NCBI GenBank assembly: GCA_016870775.1
Contig: VGAK01000005.1
Location: forward strand, 28,586-92,585
DNA length: 64,000 nt
Reading direction: 5' to 3'
Source: Actinomycetota bacterium
Lineage (GTDB): Bacteria > Actinomycetota > Acidimicrobiia > Acidimicrobiales > Ilumatobacteraceae
This document shows positions 25,919 to 34,477 of this stretch, piece after piece; within the stretch, counting starts at the first letter, position 1, and every line of letters starts with the position of its first letter. A program made the translations under genes and the position numbers. The notes beneath the pieces are model-generated. The model saw only the letters and a program-made list of their open reading frames with translations, did not search any database and was not told the DNA's origin.

Positions 25919-27396
25919 TGGAGAGGGGTCTCGTCGCGCCGGGCATCGAGTGGGGGGACCTCGCCCCACTGTTGATCCTCCTGGCAGGTGCGTGCGCCGT
26001 CCTGCTCTGCGGCTCGCTCCTGCGTGGATGGTCGCGCACGCTCACCACGTCGCTCACGGTCGCGGTCTCGGTCTCGGCCGCCGTGGGTGGTGCGGTGCAA
26101 TGGGAGAGGGACTCGACCGTTATCGGCAAGTACCTCGTCTCCGATGCGATCCTCATCGACCGTTTCGCCGCGCTCTCGATCGTGTTGATCTGCGGCTCAG
26201 CGGCGGTGGTGGCACTGCTGCTGCACGCGCACCTCGCCGGCTCACCCGATGATGGCGTCGAGCTCCAGACCCTCCTGCTCACGGGCGCCATCGGTGGCAT
26301 CGTGCTGGCAGCGGCGAACGACCTCATCGTGTTGTTCCTCGGCCTGGAGATTCTCAGCCTGTCGCTGTACTTGTTGGCCGCGAGCAACCGTCGTCGTGAG
26401 CAGAGCCAGGAGGCAGGCCTCAAGTACTTCGTCCTCGGTGGGTTCGCATCCGCATTCCTGCTCTACGGCATCGCTCTCGTCTACGGGGCGACCGGAAGCA
26501 CGAGCCTGGACATGATCGTGGTCGGACTCAGCGGCAAGGCCCGCATCGACGGCTCCGACACACTCTTGCTCGTGGGCATCGGGTTGTTGCTCGTCGGGTT
26601 CGCCTTCAAGGTCTCGGCCGCGCCGTTCCACGTCTGGACCCCCGATGTCTACGAGGGCTCGCCCTCGCCGGTGACGGCGTTCATGGCGTCGGCGGGCAAG
26701 GTCGCGGCGTTCGTAGCCCTGATGCGGGTCCTGGTCACCGGCTTCGAGCGCCGGGTCGACGATTGGCGACCGGCGGTGTGGGCACTCGCGGTTGCGGCGG
26801 TGGTGGTCGGATCGTTGATGGCCGTCACACAGTCGAACGTGAAGAGGATGCTCGCGTACTCCTCGGTGAGCCACGCCGGGTTCGTGCTGGTGGGCGTCGA
26901 GGCCGCCTCCCACCCGGGCAGCGACGGCCTCGCGTCGTCTGGTCTGTATCTGGTGGCGTATTCGGTGCTCGTGCTCGGATCGTTCGCCTCGGTCATGGTG
27001 GTGGCCGGCCAGGAGGACTCGGCCACGTCACTGGCCGACTTCGCGGGTCTCGGCAGGCGCCGACCGGCGCTCGCACTCGCATTCTCGACCCTGTTGCTCG
27101 CACAGGCCGGGGTTCCGCTCACGTCGGGGTTCGTCGCCAAGTTCGGGGTCATCAAGTCGGCCGTCGACGCCAAGTCGTACGCCATTGCGATCATCGCGAT
27201 GGTCGCGGCGGTGGTGGGCGCGTACCTCTACCTGCGGATCATGGTGAGCATGTGGCTCGATGAGCCGACCGATGATTCACGTCCGCGGGTGCAACGGGCC
27301 GTGGCGATCGTGGTGGGTCTCGCGGTCGCATTCACACTGCTGGTGGGATTCCTGCCGGGCTGGCTGTTGAACGCCACCGAGTCGCTCGCGCGCTGA
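25918..27396 (+). CDS. nuoN: NADH-quinone oxidoreductase subunit N, antiporter-like (complex 1)
   Basis: NuoN is the antiporter-like subunit next to NuoK. The ATG at 25918 gives 492 aa. Landmarks are FLGLEILSLSLYLLAA with its glutamate, the EAGLKYFVLGGFASA helix, and the lysine in FAFKVSAAPFHVWTPDVYEG. It ends the first operon. Its stop codon is only two bases from the convergent stop of the C26 hydrolase gene, so there is no room for a separate terminator between them. Confidence 0.95.
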   Translation: MERGLVAPGIEWGDLAPLLILLAGACAVLLCGSLLRGWSRTLTTSLTVAVSVSAAVGGAVQWERDSTVIGKYLVSDAILIDRFAALSIVLICGSAAVVALLLHAHLAGSPDDGVELQTLLLTGAIGGIVLAAANDLIVLFLGLEILSLSLYLLAASNRRREQSQEAGLKYFVLGGFASAFLLYGIALVYGATGSTSLDMIVVGLSGKARIDGSDTLLLVGIGLLLVGFAFKVSAAPFHVWTPDVYEGSPSPVTAFMASAGKVAAFVALMRVLVTGFERRVDDWRPAVWALAVAAVVVGSLMAVTQSNVKRMLAYSSVSHAGFVLVGVEAASHPGSDGLASSGLYLVAYSVLVLGSFASVMVVAGQEDSATSLADFAGLGRRRPALALAFSTLLLAQAGVPLTSGFVAKFGVIKSAVDAKSYAIAIIAMVAAVVGAYLYLRIMVSMWLDEPTDDSRPRVQRAVAIVVGLAVAFTLLVGFLPGWLLNATESLAR

Positions 27397-27398
27397 TC

Positions 27399-28097
27399 TC
27401 AACGCGCCGACGCGCGACGGACCAGTTCGTCGAACAGGCCCTGCTGGGCCGCATCGTCGGCCGCGGTGTCCTCGGGATGCCACTGCACCCCGACCACCCA
27501 CGATGCCCCCGCGAGTTCCACCGCCTCGATCGTCCCGTCGGGTGCCGTCGCGGTGACCTCGAGTCCCCCGCCGATGCGATCGATCGCCTGATGATGGAAC
27601 GAGTGGACGTCCGGCTCGAGTGTTCCCATCGCCGAGGCGACCCGCGACCCCGGGACCACCCGTACCGTGTGCATCACGTCGCGGTGGTCGTTGGTGTTGT
27701 CGAGGTGCTGGATCAACGTGCCACCGAGTGCCACGTTCAGCACTTGGTGCCCGCGGCAGATCGCCAGCACCGGGATGTCGCGGGCGAATGCGTGCTCGAG
27801 GGCGGTGATCTCGAAGCCGTCGAGGAAGTCGTCCACCCCGTAGAGCCGTGCGTGCTCGGCCTGGCCGTAACGGGACGGGTTGACATCACCCCCTCCCAGG
27901 AGAACCATCGCATCGCAGCGCTCGATCGTGGCCATCACCAGGTCGGAGTCGTCGGTGGGGGGCACCACCAGGGGGAGGCCCCCCGCGCGCTGCACGGCAT
28001 CGGCGTAGAAACGTCCGCCGCTCACCACCGGCGTGCGATGACCCTCGGCCTCCGGGCTGCGACGACCGGGGATCGCCACGAACGGTCGTCGGCTCAC
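27399..28097 (-). CDS. gamma-glutamyl-GABA hydrolase family protein (peptidase C26)
   Basis: This class I glutamine-amidotransferase-fold hydrolase probably cleaves a gamma-glutamyl amide. The nucleophile cysteine is in LAICRGHQVLNVALGG, and the His and Glu of the triad are in VGVQWHPED. VLLGGGDVNPSRYG is typical of the PuuD group. I start it at GTG 28097, overlapping the threonine ammonia-lyase stop (GTGA), which gives 232 aa. The reading frame is open further upstream only as a shadow of that gene. The overlap means the two are translated together. The actual substrate is not evident. Confidence 0.9.
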   Translation of the reverse strand: MSRRPFVAIPGRRSPEAEGHRTPVVSGGRFYADAVQRAGGLPLVVPPTDDSDLVMATIERCDAMVLLGGGDVNPSRYGQAEHARLYGVDDFLDGFEITALEHAFARDIPVLAICRGHQVLNVALGGTLIQHLDNTNDHRDVMHTVRVVPGSRVASAMGTLEPDVHSFHHQAIDRIGGGLEVTATAPDGTIEAVELAGASWVVGVQWHPEDTAADDAAQQGLFDELVRRASAR

Positions 28098-29299
28098 GAG
28101 ATCTCGTGGATCTCGTATCCGGCCGCTCGCGCAGTGGCGATGACCTGATCGGCATGGTCGCGTCCGCGGACCTCGAGCACCGCCTGCACCCCGGTCTCGC
28201 GCACGTGCAGGTCGACGCCCTCGCGCACGTGTTCGACCTCGATGAGGTTCGCCCCGTGCGAGGCGAACAATGTCAGCAAGCGCGCGAGTCCCCCCGGGCG
28301 ATCCGAGATGCGTGCGAACACGATGACGCGGCGTCCCACCTGCGTCTCGTGGCGCCGGATGAGGTTCGGCACCAGCCCGAGGTCGACGTTGCCCCCCGAG
28401 AGCACGACGCACGTGGTGCCCGAGGTGTCGGGTGCGACCTGACCCGACAAGAGCGCCGACACGCCGACCGCACCGCCCCCCTCGACCCAGAGCTTGCCGC
28501 GGTCCATGAGCAGGACCATTGCATCGGCCACCAGGTCCTCCTCGACCACGACCACCTCGTCGACCCAGTTCTCGATGATCGGGCGCGTGAAGTCGCCCGG
28601 CGACTTGACCGCGATGCCGTCGGCGAGCGTCACGATCGGCCCGTCAGCCGGAGCCATGCCCGCATAGGGCGCGCACGCGCGCACCTGCACTCCGATCACC
28701 CTGATGCGGGGATCCGCACTCTTGCACGCGACCGCGACGCCCCCGGTGAGGCCTCCGCCCCCGAGAGGCACGATGACGGTGGAGAGTTCGGCGATGTCCT
28801 CGAACAACTCGAGCCCGAGCGTGGCCTGGCCCGCCACCACCACGGGATCATCGTAGGGATGGCAGAACTGCATCCCGGTCGACTCGGCTCTCTGGCATGC
28901 CATCGCGACGGCGTCGGTGAGTGAATCACCACCCTCGGTGAGCGTCGCACCGTAGCTGCGCACAGCGGCCATTTTCGACAGTGATGCACCGGCCGGCACG
29001 AAGATCTCGCAGGGGATCCCGTGGTGTCGTGCCGCGAAGGCGAGGGCCTGTGCATGGTTCCCCGCACTTCCTGCCACCACGCCGCGCGCGGCGCCCGACC
29101 CGAGCGAGGCGATCTTGGCCATCGCTCCGCGGATCTTGAACGAGCCGGTGCGCTGGAGGTTCTCCGCCTTCAGGACCACTGTTCCACCGCATCGCTCCGA
29201 CAGCGCGGCCGAGTCCACCACGGGGGTGCGCTTGACGACGTCGGCTCCCGCTGCACGCGCCGAGGCCATCTCGGCGGAACTCACGGGGCTCTTGGGCAC
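28094..29299 (-). CDS. ilvA: threonine ammonia-lyase with C-terminal ACT domain
   Basis: This PLP enzyme deaminates threonine to 2-oxobutanoate, the first step towards isoleucine. The PLP lysine is in RTGSFKIRGAM, the substrate loop is SAGNHAQALAF and the phosphate-binding loop is GGGGLTGG. The C-terminal 75 residues (VIVFARISDRPGGLARLL...) form one ACT-like regulatory domain. GTG 29299 (VPKSPVSSAEM) gives 401 aa, the usual length. A -10-like TACCGT ends 7 bases upstream, so the message is probably leaderless. With one ACT domain it could be the biosynthetic or the catabolic form. Confidence 0.92.
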   Translation of the reverse strand: MPKSPVSSAEMASARAAGADVVKRTPVVDSAALSERCGGTVVLKAENLQRTGSFKIRGAMAKIASLGSGAARGVVAGSAGNHAQALAFAARHHGIPCEIFVPAGASLSKMAAVRSYGATLTEGGDSLTDAVAMACQRAESTGMQFCHPYDDPVVVAGQATLGLELFEDIAELSTVIVPLGGGGLTGGVAVACKSADPRIRVIGVQVRACAPYAGMAPADGPIVTLADGIAVKSPGDFTRPIIENWVDEVVVVEEDLVADAMVLLMDRGKLWVEGGGAVGVSALLSGQVAPDTSGTTCVVLSGGNVDLGLVPNLIRRHETQVGRRVIVFARISDRPGGLARLLTLFASHGANLIEVEHVREGVDLHVRETGVQAVLEVRGRDHADQVIATARAAGYEIHEIS

Positions 29300-29318
29300 A
29301 CCCCCTACGGTAGTGGTC
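29300..29318. promoter_or_regulatory. 19-bp divergent promoter with overlapping -10 elements
   Basis: Only 19 bases separate the GTG of threonine ammonia-lyase (minus, 29299) from the GTG of the glutamine amidotransferase (plus, 29319). The centre reads TACGGTA. On the plus strand TACGGT (29306-29311) ends 7 bases before its start. On the minus strand TACCGT (29312-29307) also ends 7 bases before its start. Both transcripts would be leaderless, and the two polymerases could not bind at once. Confidence 0.5.
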
Positions 29319-30032
29319 GTGCGCGCAATTCTCATCGGAAACGCAGGGGACACCGATCCTGGTCTCGTCGGGCACGCGATGCGTCGCCTGGGCTGGTCGT
29401 TCACCGAGCGCATCCGCGAGTCGCACTCTGCGTGGCCGCGTGACACCGACGAACCCGATCTCGAGGGTGCCGACCTCGTGGTGTCTCTCGGGTCCGGATG
29501 GAGCACGTACTGGGATGATGTCGCGGTCCCGGTGCTCGCCGAGCAGAGGTTGATCCGCGCCGCTCTCGATGCGGCAGTGCCGGTCTTCGGGATCTGTTTC
29601 GGCGCCCAGCAACTCTCCACGGTCCTGGGTGGGACCGTGTCGCGTGCAGCGAGGGCCGAGATCGGGTGGTGCACGGTGGACCCGGCACTCGAGTCGGGGA
29701 CCGGCGCACCAGCCGCGATGTTCGAGGGACCCTGGATGCAGTGGCACTACGACGCCTTCACGGTGCCCTCGGGTGCGACCCTCCTCGCGCAGTCCGAGGT
29801 CGGCCCCCAGGCCTTCGTGCATCACCGCAGCGTGGGTCTGCAGTTCCATCCCGAGGCAACGGAGTCCATCGTGGCGCAGTGGTCGCGCGACGAGGGTGCC
29901 GACGAGCTCGCGGTGGTGGGCACCGATGTCGCGACGTTGCTGGGCGAGACGCGTCGAGAATTGGACTCGGCCCGGCGTCGCTGCGACGCACTCATGACAT
30001 GGGTGCTCGAGACCGCCGGATTCGGCCGCTAG
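29319..30032 (+). CDS. class I glutamine amidotransferase-like protein
   Basis: A 237-aa stand-alone glutaminase-type domain. The nucleophile elbow is FGICFGAQQLSTVLGG and the His-Glu pair is in VGLQFHPEATES. An MQWHYDAF stretch is also typical of GMP-synthase-like glutaminases. No partner synthase domain is present in the window, so the amide acceptor is unknown. Starting at GTG 29319 gives MRAILIGNAGDTDPG, a natural first strand. Upstream codons in the same frame lie inside the antisense gene. It is divergent from threonine ammonia-lyase across a shared promoter. Confidence 0.86.
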   Translation: MRAILIGNAGDTDPGLVGHAMRRLGWSFTERIRESHSAWPRDTDEPDLEGADLVVSLGSGWSTYWDDVAVPVLAEQRLIRAALDAAVPVFGICFGAQQLSTVLGGTVSRAARAEIGWCTVDPALESGTGAPAAMFEGPWMQWHYDAFTVPSGATLLAQSEVGPQAFVHHRSVGLQFHPEATESIVAQWSRDEGADELAVVGTDVATLLGETRRELDSARRRCDALMTWVLETAGFGR

Positions 30033-30192
30033 TCGCGGGACGGCGGGTCCGTCGAACCGTTCACAACGATCACCACCGGGACTGATCGCCCGCTCTGCCG
30101 GTGGCGTTGTGGCGAACCTCACAAGGGCTCATGAGCCCCGTCCGGGCCCGAAGTTGGGGCTCCATTCAGGCCCCGTAGTAGTTTTGTAACCC
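30033..30192 (+). promoter_or_regulatory. promoter region of the second nuo operon, with a 14-bp palindrome
   Basis: This 160-base gap holds no gene. A perfect 14-base palindrome GGGCTCATGAGCCC lies at 30125-30138. A second inverted repeat, GGGGC...GCCCC, spans about 30156-30174. TAGTTT at 30179-30184 ends 8 bases before the nuoA ATG at 30193, which suggests a leaderless message. The palindrome lies about 40 bases upstream of the -10, a common place for a regulator to bind. Its use as an operator is inference. Confidence 0.45.
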
Positions 30193-30558
30193 ATGTCCCC
30201 CTTTCTCAGGTCGTATCTCACCGTGGTGTGGTTCGGTCTCGCCGCCTTCCTCTTGGCGGGCCTGCTCCTTGGGCTCTCGGCCCTTCTCCGGCCGAGCCGA
30301 CCCACCCGCGAGAAGTTGACCACATACGAGTCGGGAGTCGATCCGGTCGGCGAGGGCTGGTCGCAGAGCCAGATCCGCTACTACGTCTTCGCGCTGCTCT
30401 TCGTGATCTTCGACGTGGAGGCCGTGTTCATCTTTCCGTGGGCGACCCAGCTGGAGCGCTACGGCGGCTTCGGTCTCGTCGAGATGGGCATCTTCGTGGC
30501 GATCCTGCTGCTCGGCCTGATCTATGCGTGGCGCAAGGGCGTCCTGCGGTGGGTCTGA
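30193..30558 (+). CDS. nuoA2: NADH-quinone oxidoreductase-type subunit A (complex 2)
   Basis: First gene of a second complex I operon, 121 aa with three helices. The loop after helix 1 reads YESGVDPVGEGWSQSQIRYY and helix 2 contains FVIFDVEAVFIFPWA, closer to the E. coli style than to the YECG form in the first operon. Sequence similarity to the other NuoA is modest, so this is an old paralogue rather than a recent duplication. Confidence 0.95.
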   Translation: MSPFLRSYLTVVWFGLAAFLLAGLLLGLSALLRPSRPTREKLTTYESGVDPVGEGWSQSQIRYYVFALLFVIFDVEAVFIFPWATQLERYGGFGLVEMGIFVAILLLGLIYAWRKGVLRWV

Positions 30559-30573
30559 CAGGGAGATCTGGAC

Positions 30574-31128
30574 ATGGGACTCGTTGATCGCGGACGGCTG
30601 CCCAAGCCGCTGACGTCATTGTTCAACCTCGGGCGCTCCTACAGCCTGTGGGTGTACCAATGGGGACTCGCGTGCTGTGCGATCGAGATGGGTGCGGCCT
30701 TCGGGTCCCCCCGCTACGACGTGATGCGCCTCGGCGTCATCCCACTGCCGGCATCCCCGCGTCAGGCCGACCTGGTGGTCATCTCGGGAACGGTCACCGA
30801 CAAGATGGCACCGGCGATCAAGCGTCTGTACGAGCAGATGCCCGAACCCAAGTACGTGATCTCGATGGGCTCGTGCGCCAACTGCGGCGGCCCGTACTGG
30901 GACAGTTACTCGGTCACCAAGGGGGTGGACCAGATCATCCCCGTCGATGTCTACGTGCCCGGTTGTCCCCCGAGACCCGAGGCGCTCCTCGAGGGGATCG
31001 TGCTGCTCCAGCAACGCATCAAGAACGAGGACATGGGCGCGCGTTGGCGAGGCGAGGGCACCCGGCCGATGTCGGCCGTGGACGGCTCGTCGGCGGAGAA
31101 GGGCGGTGTTCCCGTTGTCGTCGACTGA
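30574..31128 (+). CDS. nuoB2: NADH-quinone oxidoreductase-type subunit B (complex 2)
   Basis: The N2-cluster subunit of the second complex, 184 aa. All four ligand cysteines are kept: GLACCAIEM, the first Cys of MGSCANCGG and [10 protein letters not shown]. An extra cysteine sits in SCANC. A GGGAGAT sequence precedes the ATG. The last 23 bases overlap the proposed nuoC start. Because N2 ligands are intact, electron transfer to the NuoD-NuoB interface should still be possible. Confidence 0.96.
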   Translation: MGLVDRGRLPKPLTSLFNLGRSYSLWVYQWGLACCAIEMGAAFGSPRYDVMRLGVIPLPASPRQADLVVISGTVTDKMAPAIKRLYEQMPEPKYVISMGSCANCGGPYWDSYSVTKGVDQIIPVDVYVPGCPPRPEALLEGIVLLQQRIKNEDMGARWRGEGTRPMSAVDGSSAEKGGVPVVVD

Positions 31129-31759
31129 GACCACCGCAGAGGTGCGCGACGATGTCCGTGCGGCCGCGCTCGCCGAGGTGACCGGTGCGCTCGGGGACGC
31201 CGTGCGCGACTCGCTCCTCAAGCCAGGGGACGACATCTGGGTGCGCGTCGACGCCACGGCCTGGCGCACGACCGTCGAGACGCTGAAGTCGCTCGGCTAC
31301 GGATATTTCTGCTTCTTGTCCGCGATCGACTGGATGCCCTCGCCCTACGGAAAGGGTGAGGACGACCCGACCGAGCCGGCTGTCGAGCGCGACATGACGA
31401 TCCGCCAGGGGTACGCGGGTGGCGAGTCGAGGTTCCAGGTCTTCGCGCGGTTCGTCAAGCCCTGCGAGACCGTCGGGGTCACCATCAAGACCGATGTCCC
31501 CGAGTCGATGTCGGTGCCGTCGATCTCGGCGGTGTTCGCAGGCGCGAACTGGCACGAGCGCGAGACGCACGAGATGTTCGGGATCTCCTTCGACGGTCAC
31601 CCCGACCTGCGCAACATGTACCTGCCGACCGACTTCGAGGGCCACCCCCTCCGCAAGGACTTCCCATTGCTCGCGCGCATGGTGAAGCCCTGGCCGGGGA
31701 TCGTCGATGTCGAGCCGTTGCCGGGAGAGGATTCAAACGGAGAGGACGATGCATCATGA
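31106..31759 (+). CDS. nuoC2: NADH-quinone oxidoreductase-type subunit C (complex 2)
   Basis: NuoC homologue with the signature [18 protein letters not shown] and [10 protein letters not shown]. The start is not certain. GTG at 31106 has a GGAG sequence seven bases upstream and gives 217 aa, overlapping nuoB2 by 23 bases. TTG at 31115 is an alternative. The protein is longer than NuoC of complex 1, with an N-terminal helical region and an acidic tail ([11 protein letters not shown]). Its stop overlaps the nuoD2 ATG. Confidence 0.93.
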   Translation: MFPLSSTETTAEVRDDVRAAALAEVTGALGDAVRDSLLKPGDDIWVRVDATAWRTTVETLKSLGYGYFCFLSAIDWMPSPYGKGEDDPTEPAVERDMTIRQGYAGGESRFQVFARFVKPCETVGVTIKTDVPESMSVPSISAVFAGANWHERETHEMFGISFDGHPDLRNMYLPTDFEGHPLRKDFPLLARMVKPWPGIVDVEPLPGEDSNGEDDAS

Positions 31760-32928
31760 CGATGCTCGGTGATCGCCAGCAGCTCAGCTACATCGCGGCC
31801 CAGGCCGCCGACGCACGCGTGAACGTCGAGCTCGAGACCGAGGGCATGACCCTCAACATCGGGCCACAGCACCCCGCAACCCACGGCACCCTGCGCATCG
31901 TGGCGCGTCTCGATGGTGAGCAGGTGGTGTGGGCCGAGCCCGTGGCCGGGTACATGCATCGTGGCTACGAGAAGCTCACCGAGGTGCGGACATTCCCGCA
32001 GGTGACCGCCCTCATCAACCGGATCGACTGGCTCGGATCGTTCGCCAACGAGGTGCCCTTCATCCTGGCGGCCGAGAAACTGATGGGTGTGGAGGCGCCA
32101 CCTCGCGCCCAGCACATCCGCACGATCCTGTTCGAATTGTCGCGCATCGCCAACGTGTCGCTGTTCCTCGGGGACCTCGGCGTGCAGTTGGGTGCGGTGA
32201 CCCCGGTGTTCTTCGCGTTCCGCGACCGCGAGTACGTGCTGAATCTGATCGAGGCCGCGACCGGCGGTCGGTTCCATCCCAACTTCGACCGCATCGGCGG
32301 ACTCAAGGACGACCTGCCGGCCGGGTTCATCGACGAGACCCGCACCGTGATGGTGAAACTGCGTCGGTTCTGCGACGAGATCGAGAGCCTGCTCTTCGGC
32401 AACGAGATCTTCCAATCGCGCACGCGCGGCGTCGGTGTGATCCCGCGGGACGTGGCGCTCAGTTACGGATTGTCGGGAGCGAACCTGCGCGCCAGTGGTG
32501 TCGAATGGGACCTGCGCCGCGACCAGGACCTCCCGATGGCGTGGAACAAGGCCGACTGGAAGGTCTGGACGCATCCCGACGGCGACTCTTTCGCCCGGTG
32601 CTGGGTGCGCCTGCAGGAGGTGCGCGAGTCGACCAAGATCGTGGACCAATTGCTCGACACGATCCCGGCCGGACCGGTGATGACCAAGGTCCCCAAGATC
32701 ATCAAGGTGCCCGAGGGTGAGGCCTGGGTCTCCACGGAGAATCCGCTCGGTGAGATGGGCTACTACGTCGTGTCCAAGGGTGACCTCGGACCGTTCCGTG
32801 TCAAGATCCGCTCGGCCTCGTTCAACAACATCTCGATCGTGCCGTGGGTGCTGCGTGGTGTCTACGTGCCCGACATCATCACGATCTTGGCCTCGTTGTA
32901 TTTCATCCTCGGGGACATCGACCGTTGA
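31756..32928 (+). CDS. nuoD2: NADH-quinone oxidoreductase-type subunit D (complex 2), altered quinone site
   Basis: NuoD homologue of 390 aa with GPQHPATHG at 37-44, FHPNFDRIGGLKDDLP in the middle and the expected C-terminus (FILGDIDR). Compared with complex 1 and the family, three quinone-site positions differ: the invariant Tyr of the DYL motif is Trp (W92, codon TGG), the His of the xSHL motif is Val, and the Asp before LGAV is Gln (Q144). The first histidine (H43) is kept. The fold is clearly conserved, so this is a working but modified pocket or a different acceptor, rather than decay. Confidence 0.94.
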   Translation: MTMLGDRQQLSYIAAQAADARVNVELETEGMTLNIGPQHPATHGTLRIVARLDGEQVVWAEPVAGYMHRGYEKLTEVRTFPQVTALINRIDWLGSFANEVPFILAAEKLMGVEAPPRAQHIRTILFELSRIANVSLFLGDLGVQLGAVTPVFFAFRDREYVLNLIEAATGGRFHPNFDRIGGLKDDLPAGFIDETRTVMVKLRRFCDEIESLLFGNEIFQSRTRGVGVIPRDVALSYGLSGANLRASGVEWDLRRDQDLPMAWNKADWKVWTHPDGDSFARCWVRLQEVRESTKIVDQLLDTIPAGPVMTKVPKIIKVPEGEAWVSTENPLGEMGYYVVSKGDLGPFRVKIRSASFNNISIVPWVLRGVYVPDIITILASLYFILGDIDR

Positions 32929-33980
32929 TGGTCGGCGTGGAACTGGCCTACTGGGCCGAGTCGCTCCTGCGCGTGCTGGGTGGACTGGTGGCCGTGCTTC
33001 TGCCCGCGGGCACCGTCGTGTACCTCTTCCTGTTCAAGATGATGTCGTTCATGCAGTCGCGTCTCGGGCCGATGGAGGCCGGTCCCTACGGCTCGTTGCA
33101 GTTGTTCGCCGAAGTCGGCAAGTGGTTGCAGAAGGAGGACATCGTCCCCACGAACGCCCAGCCGGAGGCCCGAATCTTCAAGATCGCCCCGCTCGTGGTG
33201 CTCGCGAGCACGTTCCTGCTGGTCGCCGTCGTCCCCTTCGGCCCCGACGCGTGGTTCACCGACTTCGACGGTGGGATCTTCTACGCACTCGCCGTGTCGT
33301 CGGTGTCGGTCCTCGGGATCCTGATCGCGGGATGGTCCAGCGCCAACAAGTACTCGCTGCTTGGCGGACTCCGCGCCGCCGGTCAGCTGATCGCCTACGA
33401 ACTGCCGATGGTGCTCGCGGTGATCGGCGTGGTGATCCAGGCAGGGACGATGAACCTGCAGAAGATCGTCGTGGCGCAGAACGCAGGCGAGATCTTCGGC
33501 TGGGACGGGCTCGGCAACCCGTTCCTGCTCACGCAATTCGTCGGGTTCCTCATCTTCATGATCGCGGTGCAGGCCGAGCTCACCCAGACTCCCTTCGACA
33601 TGCCGATCGCGGAGTCCGAACTGGTGTCGGGGTACATGACCGAATACTCCGGATTCCGGTTCCTCATCTTCTTCATCGGTGAGTTCGCGACCGCCGGTGT
33701 CTTCTCGATGATCGCCTCGGTCCTGTTCCTCGGTGGGTGGGGGGTTCCCTTCGCCTGGTTCGGTTGGACCGCCATCGATGACGTGGACAACTGGATGAAC
33801 GTGGTCGGCCCGCTCATCCTGTTCACCAAGATGATCATCGTGGTGTTCTTCGTGATGTGGGTGCGTTTCTCCTACCCGCGTTTCCGCGAGGATCAGCTGC
33901 AGCGCTTCGCCTGGAAGGTGCTGATCCCGATCTCGCTCGCCAACATCATGGTGACGGCCGTACTGAAGGTGGCGTTCTGA
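32928..33980 (+). CDS. nuoH2: NADH-quinone oxidoreductase-type subunit H (complex 2), lacks entry-channel glutamates
   Basis: Eight-helix NuoH homologue of 350 aa, sharing one base with the nuoD2 stop. The fold-level motifs [24 protein letters not shown] and [22 protein letters not shown] are present. The conserved Glu-Arg pair of helix 1 (ERK in the first operon) is replaced by Leu-Phe. The glutamate of the FDxPEAE motif is Ile (I227), while D224, E229 and E231 remain. These positions line the quinone tunnel and the first proton path in characterised enzymes. Confidence 0.93.
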   Translation: MVGVELAYWAESLLRVLGGLVAVLLPAGTVVYLFLFKMMSFMQSRLGPMEAGPYGSLQLFAEVGKWLQKEDIVPTNAQPEARIFKIAPLVVLASTFLLVAVVPFGPDAWFTDFDGGIFYALAVSSVSVLGILIAGWSSANKYSLLGGLRAAGQLIAYELPMVLAVIGVVIQAGTMNLQKIVVAQNAGEIFGWDGLGNPFLLTQFVGFLIFMIAVQAELTQTPFDMPIAESELVSGYMTEYSGFRFLIFFIGEFATAGVFSMIASVLFLGGWGVPFAWFGWTAIDDVDNWMNVVGPLILFTKMIIVVFFVMWVRFSYPRFREDQLQRFAWKVLIPISLANIMVTAVLKVAF

Positions 33981-34477
33981 TGCCCAAGCCCAAGGTCCCC
34001 GGTCTCCTCAAGGGTCTCGGAGTGACGTTCTCCACGCTCGTGCGCACGGCCACCGACGGTGCCGCGACGGTGCAGTACCCGCACGAGAAGGAGACTCCGC
34101 CCATCAGGGCCCGTGGGGTCATCGCACTGCACGAGGGCAACTGCACCTCGTGCATGCTGTGCTCGCGTTCGTGCCCCGACTGGTGCATCTACATCGAGGG
34201 TCACAAGGAACTCGCACCGCCCCGGCGCGCGGGCGGGGCGCCGAGGAAGGTCAACAAGCTCGACCGGTTCGACATCGACTACGCGCTGTGCATGTACTGC
34301 GGAATCTGCGTCGAGGTGTGCCCGTTCGATGCGCTCTTCTGGAGCCCCGAGTACGAGTACTCCGAGCCCCGCATCGCCGACCTGTTGCACGACAAGTCCA
34401 AGCTCGGCGAGTGGATGGAGACGGTGCCCGAGGCACCGGATCTGGAGGTCGGTGCCGACAAGAAGGGCAAGAAGTGA
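33980..34477 (+). CDS. nuoI2: NADH-quinone oxidoreductase-type subunit I, 2x[4Fe-4S] (complex 2)
   Basis: NuoI homologue of 165 aa, starting at the ATG that shares a base with nuoH2. Both cluster motifs are intact: [12 protein letters not shown] and [13 protein letters not shown] basic linker ([14 protein letters not shown]) separates them, and the tail is lysine-rich. Without NuoEFG, this subunit is where electrons would enter, probably from a soluble donor such as ferredoxin, as in photosynthetic NDH-1. That comparison is from general knowledge. Confidence 0.95.
   Translation: MPKPKVPGLLKGLGVTFSTLVRTATDGAATVQYPHEKETPPIRARGVIALHEGNCTSCMLCSRSCPDWCIYIEGHKELAPPRRAGGAPRKVNKLDRFDIDYALCMYCGICVEVCPFDALFWSPEYEYSEPRIADLLHDKSKLGEWMETVPEAPDLEVGADKKGKK

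Noticed and set aside
30316..30345. NuoA2 has YESG where NuoA1 has YECG.
   Set aside because: E. coli NuoA also has Ser here (FESG), so the missing Cys is a normal variant.
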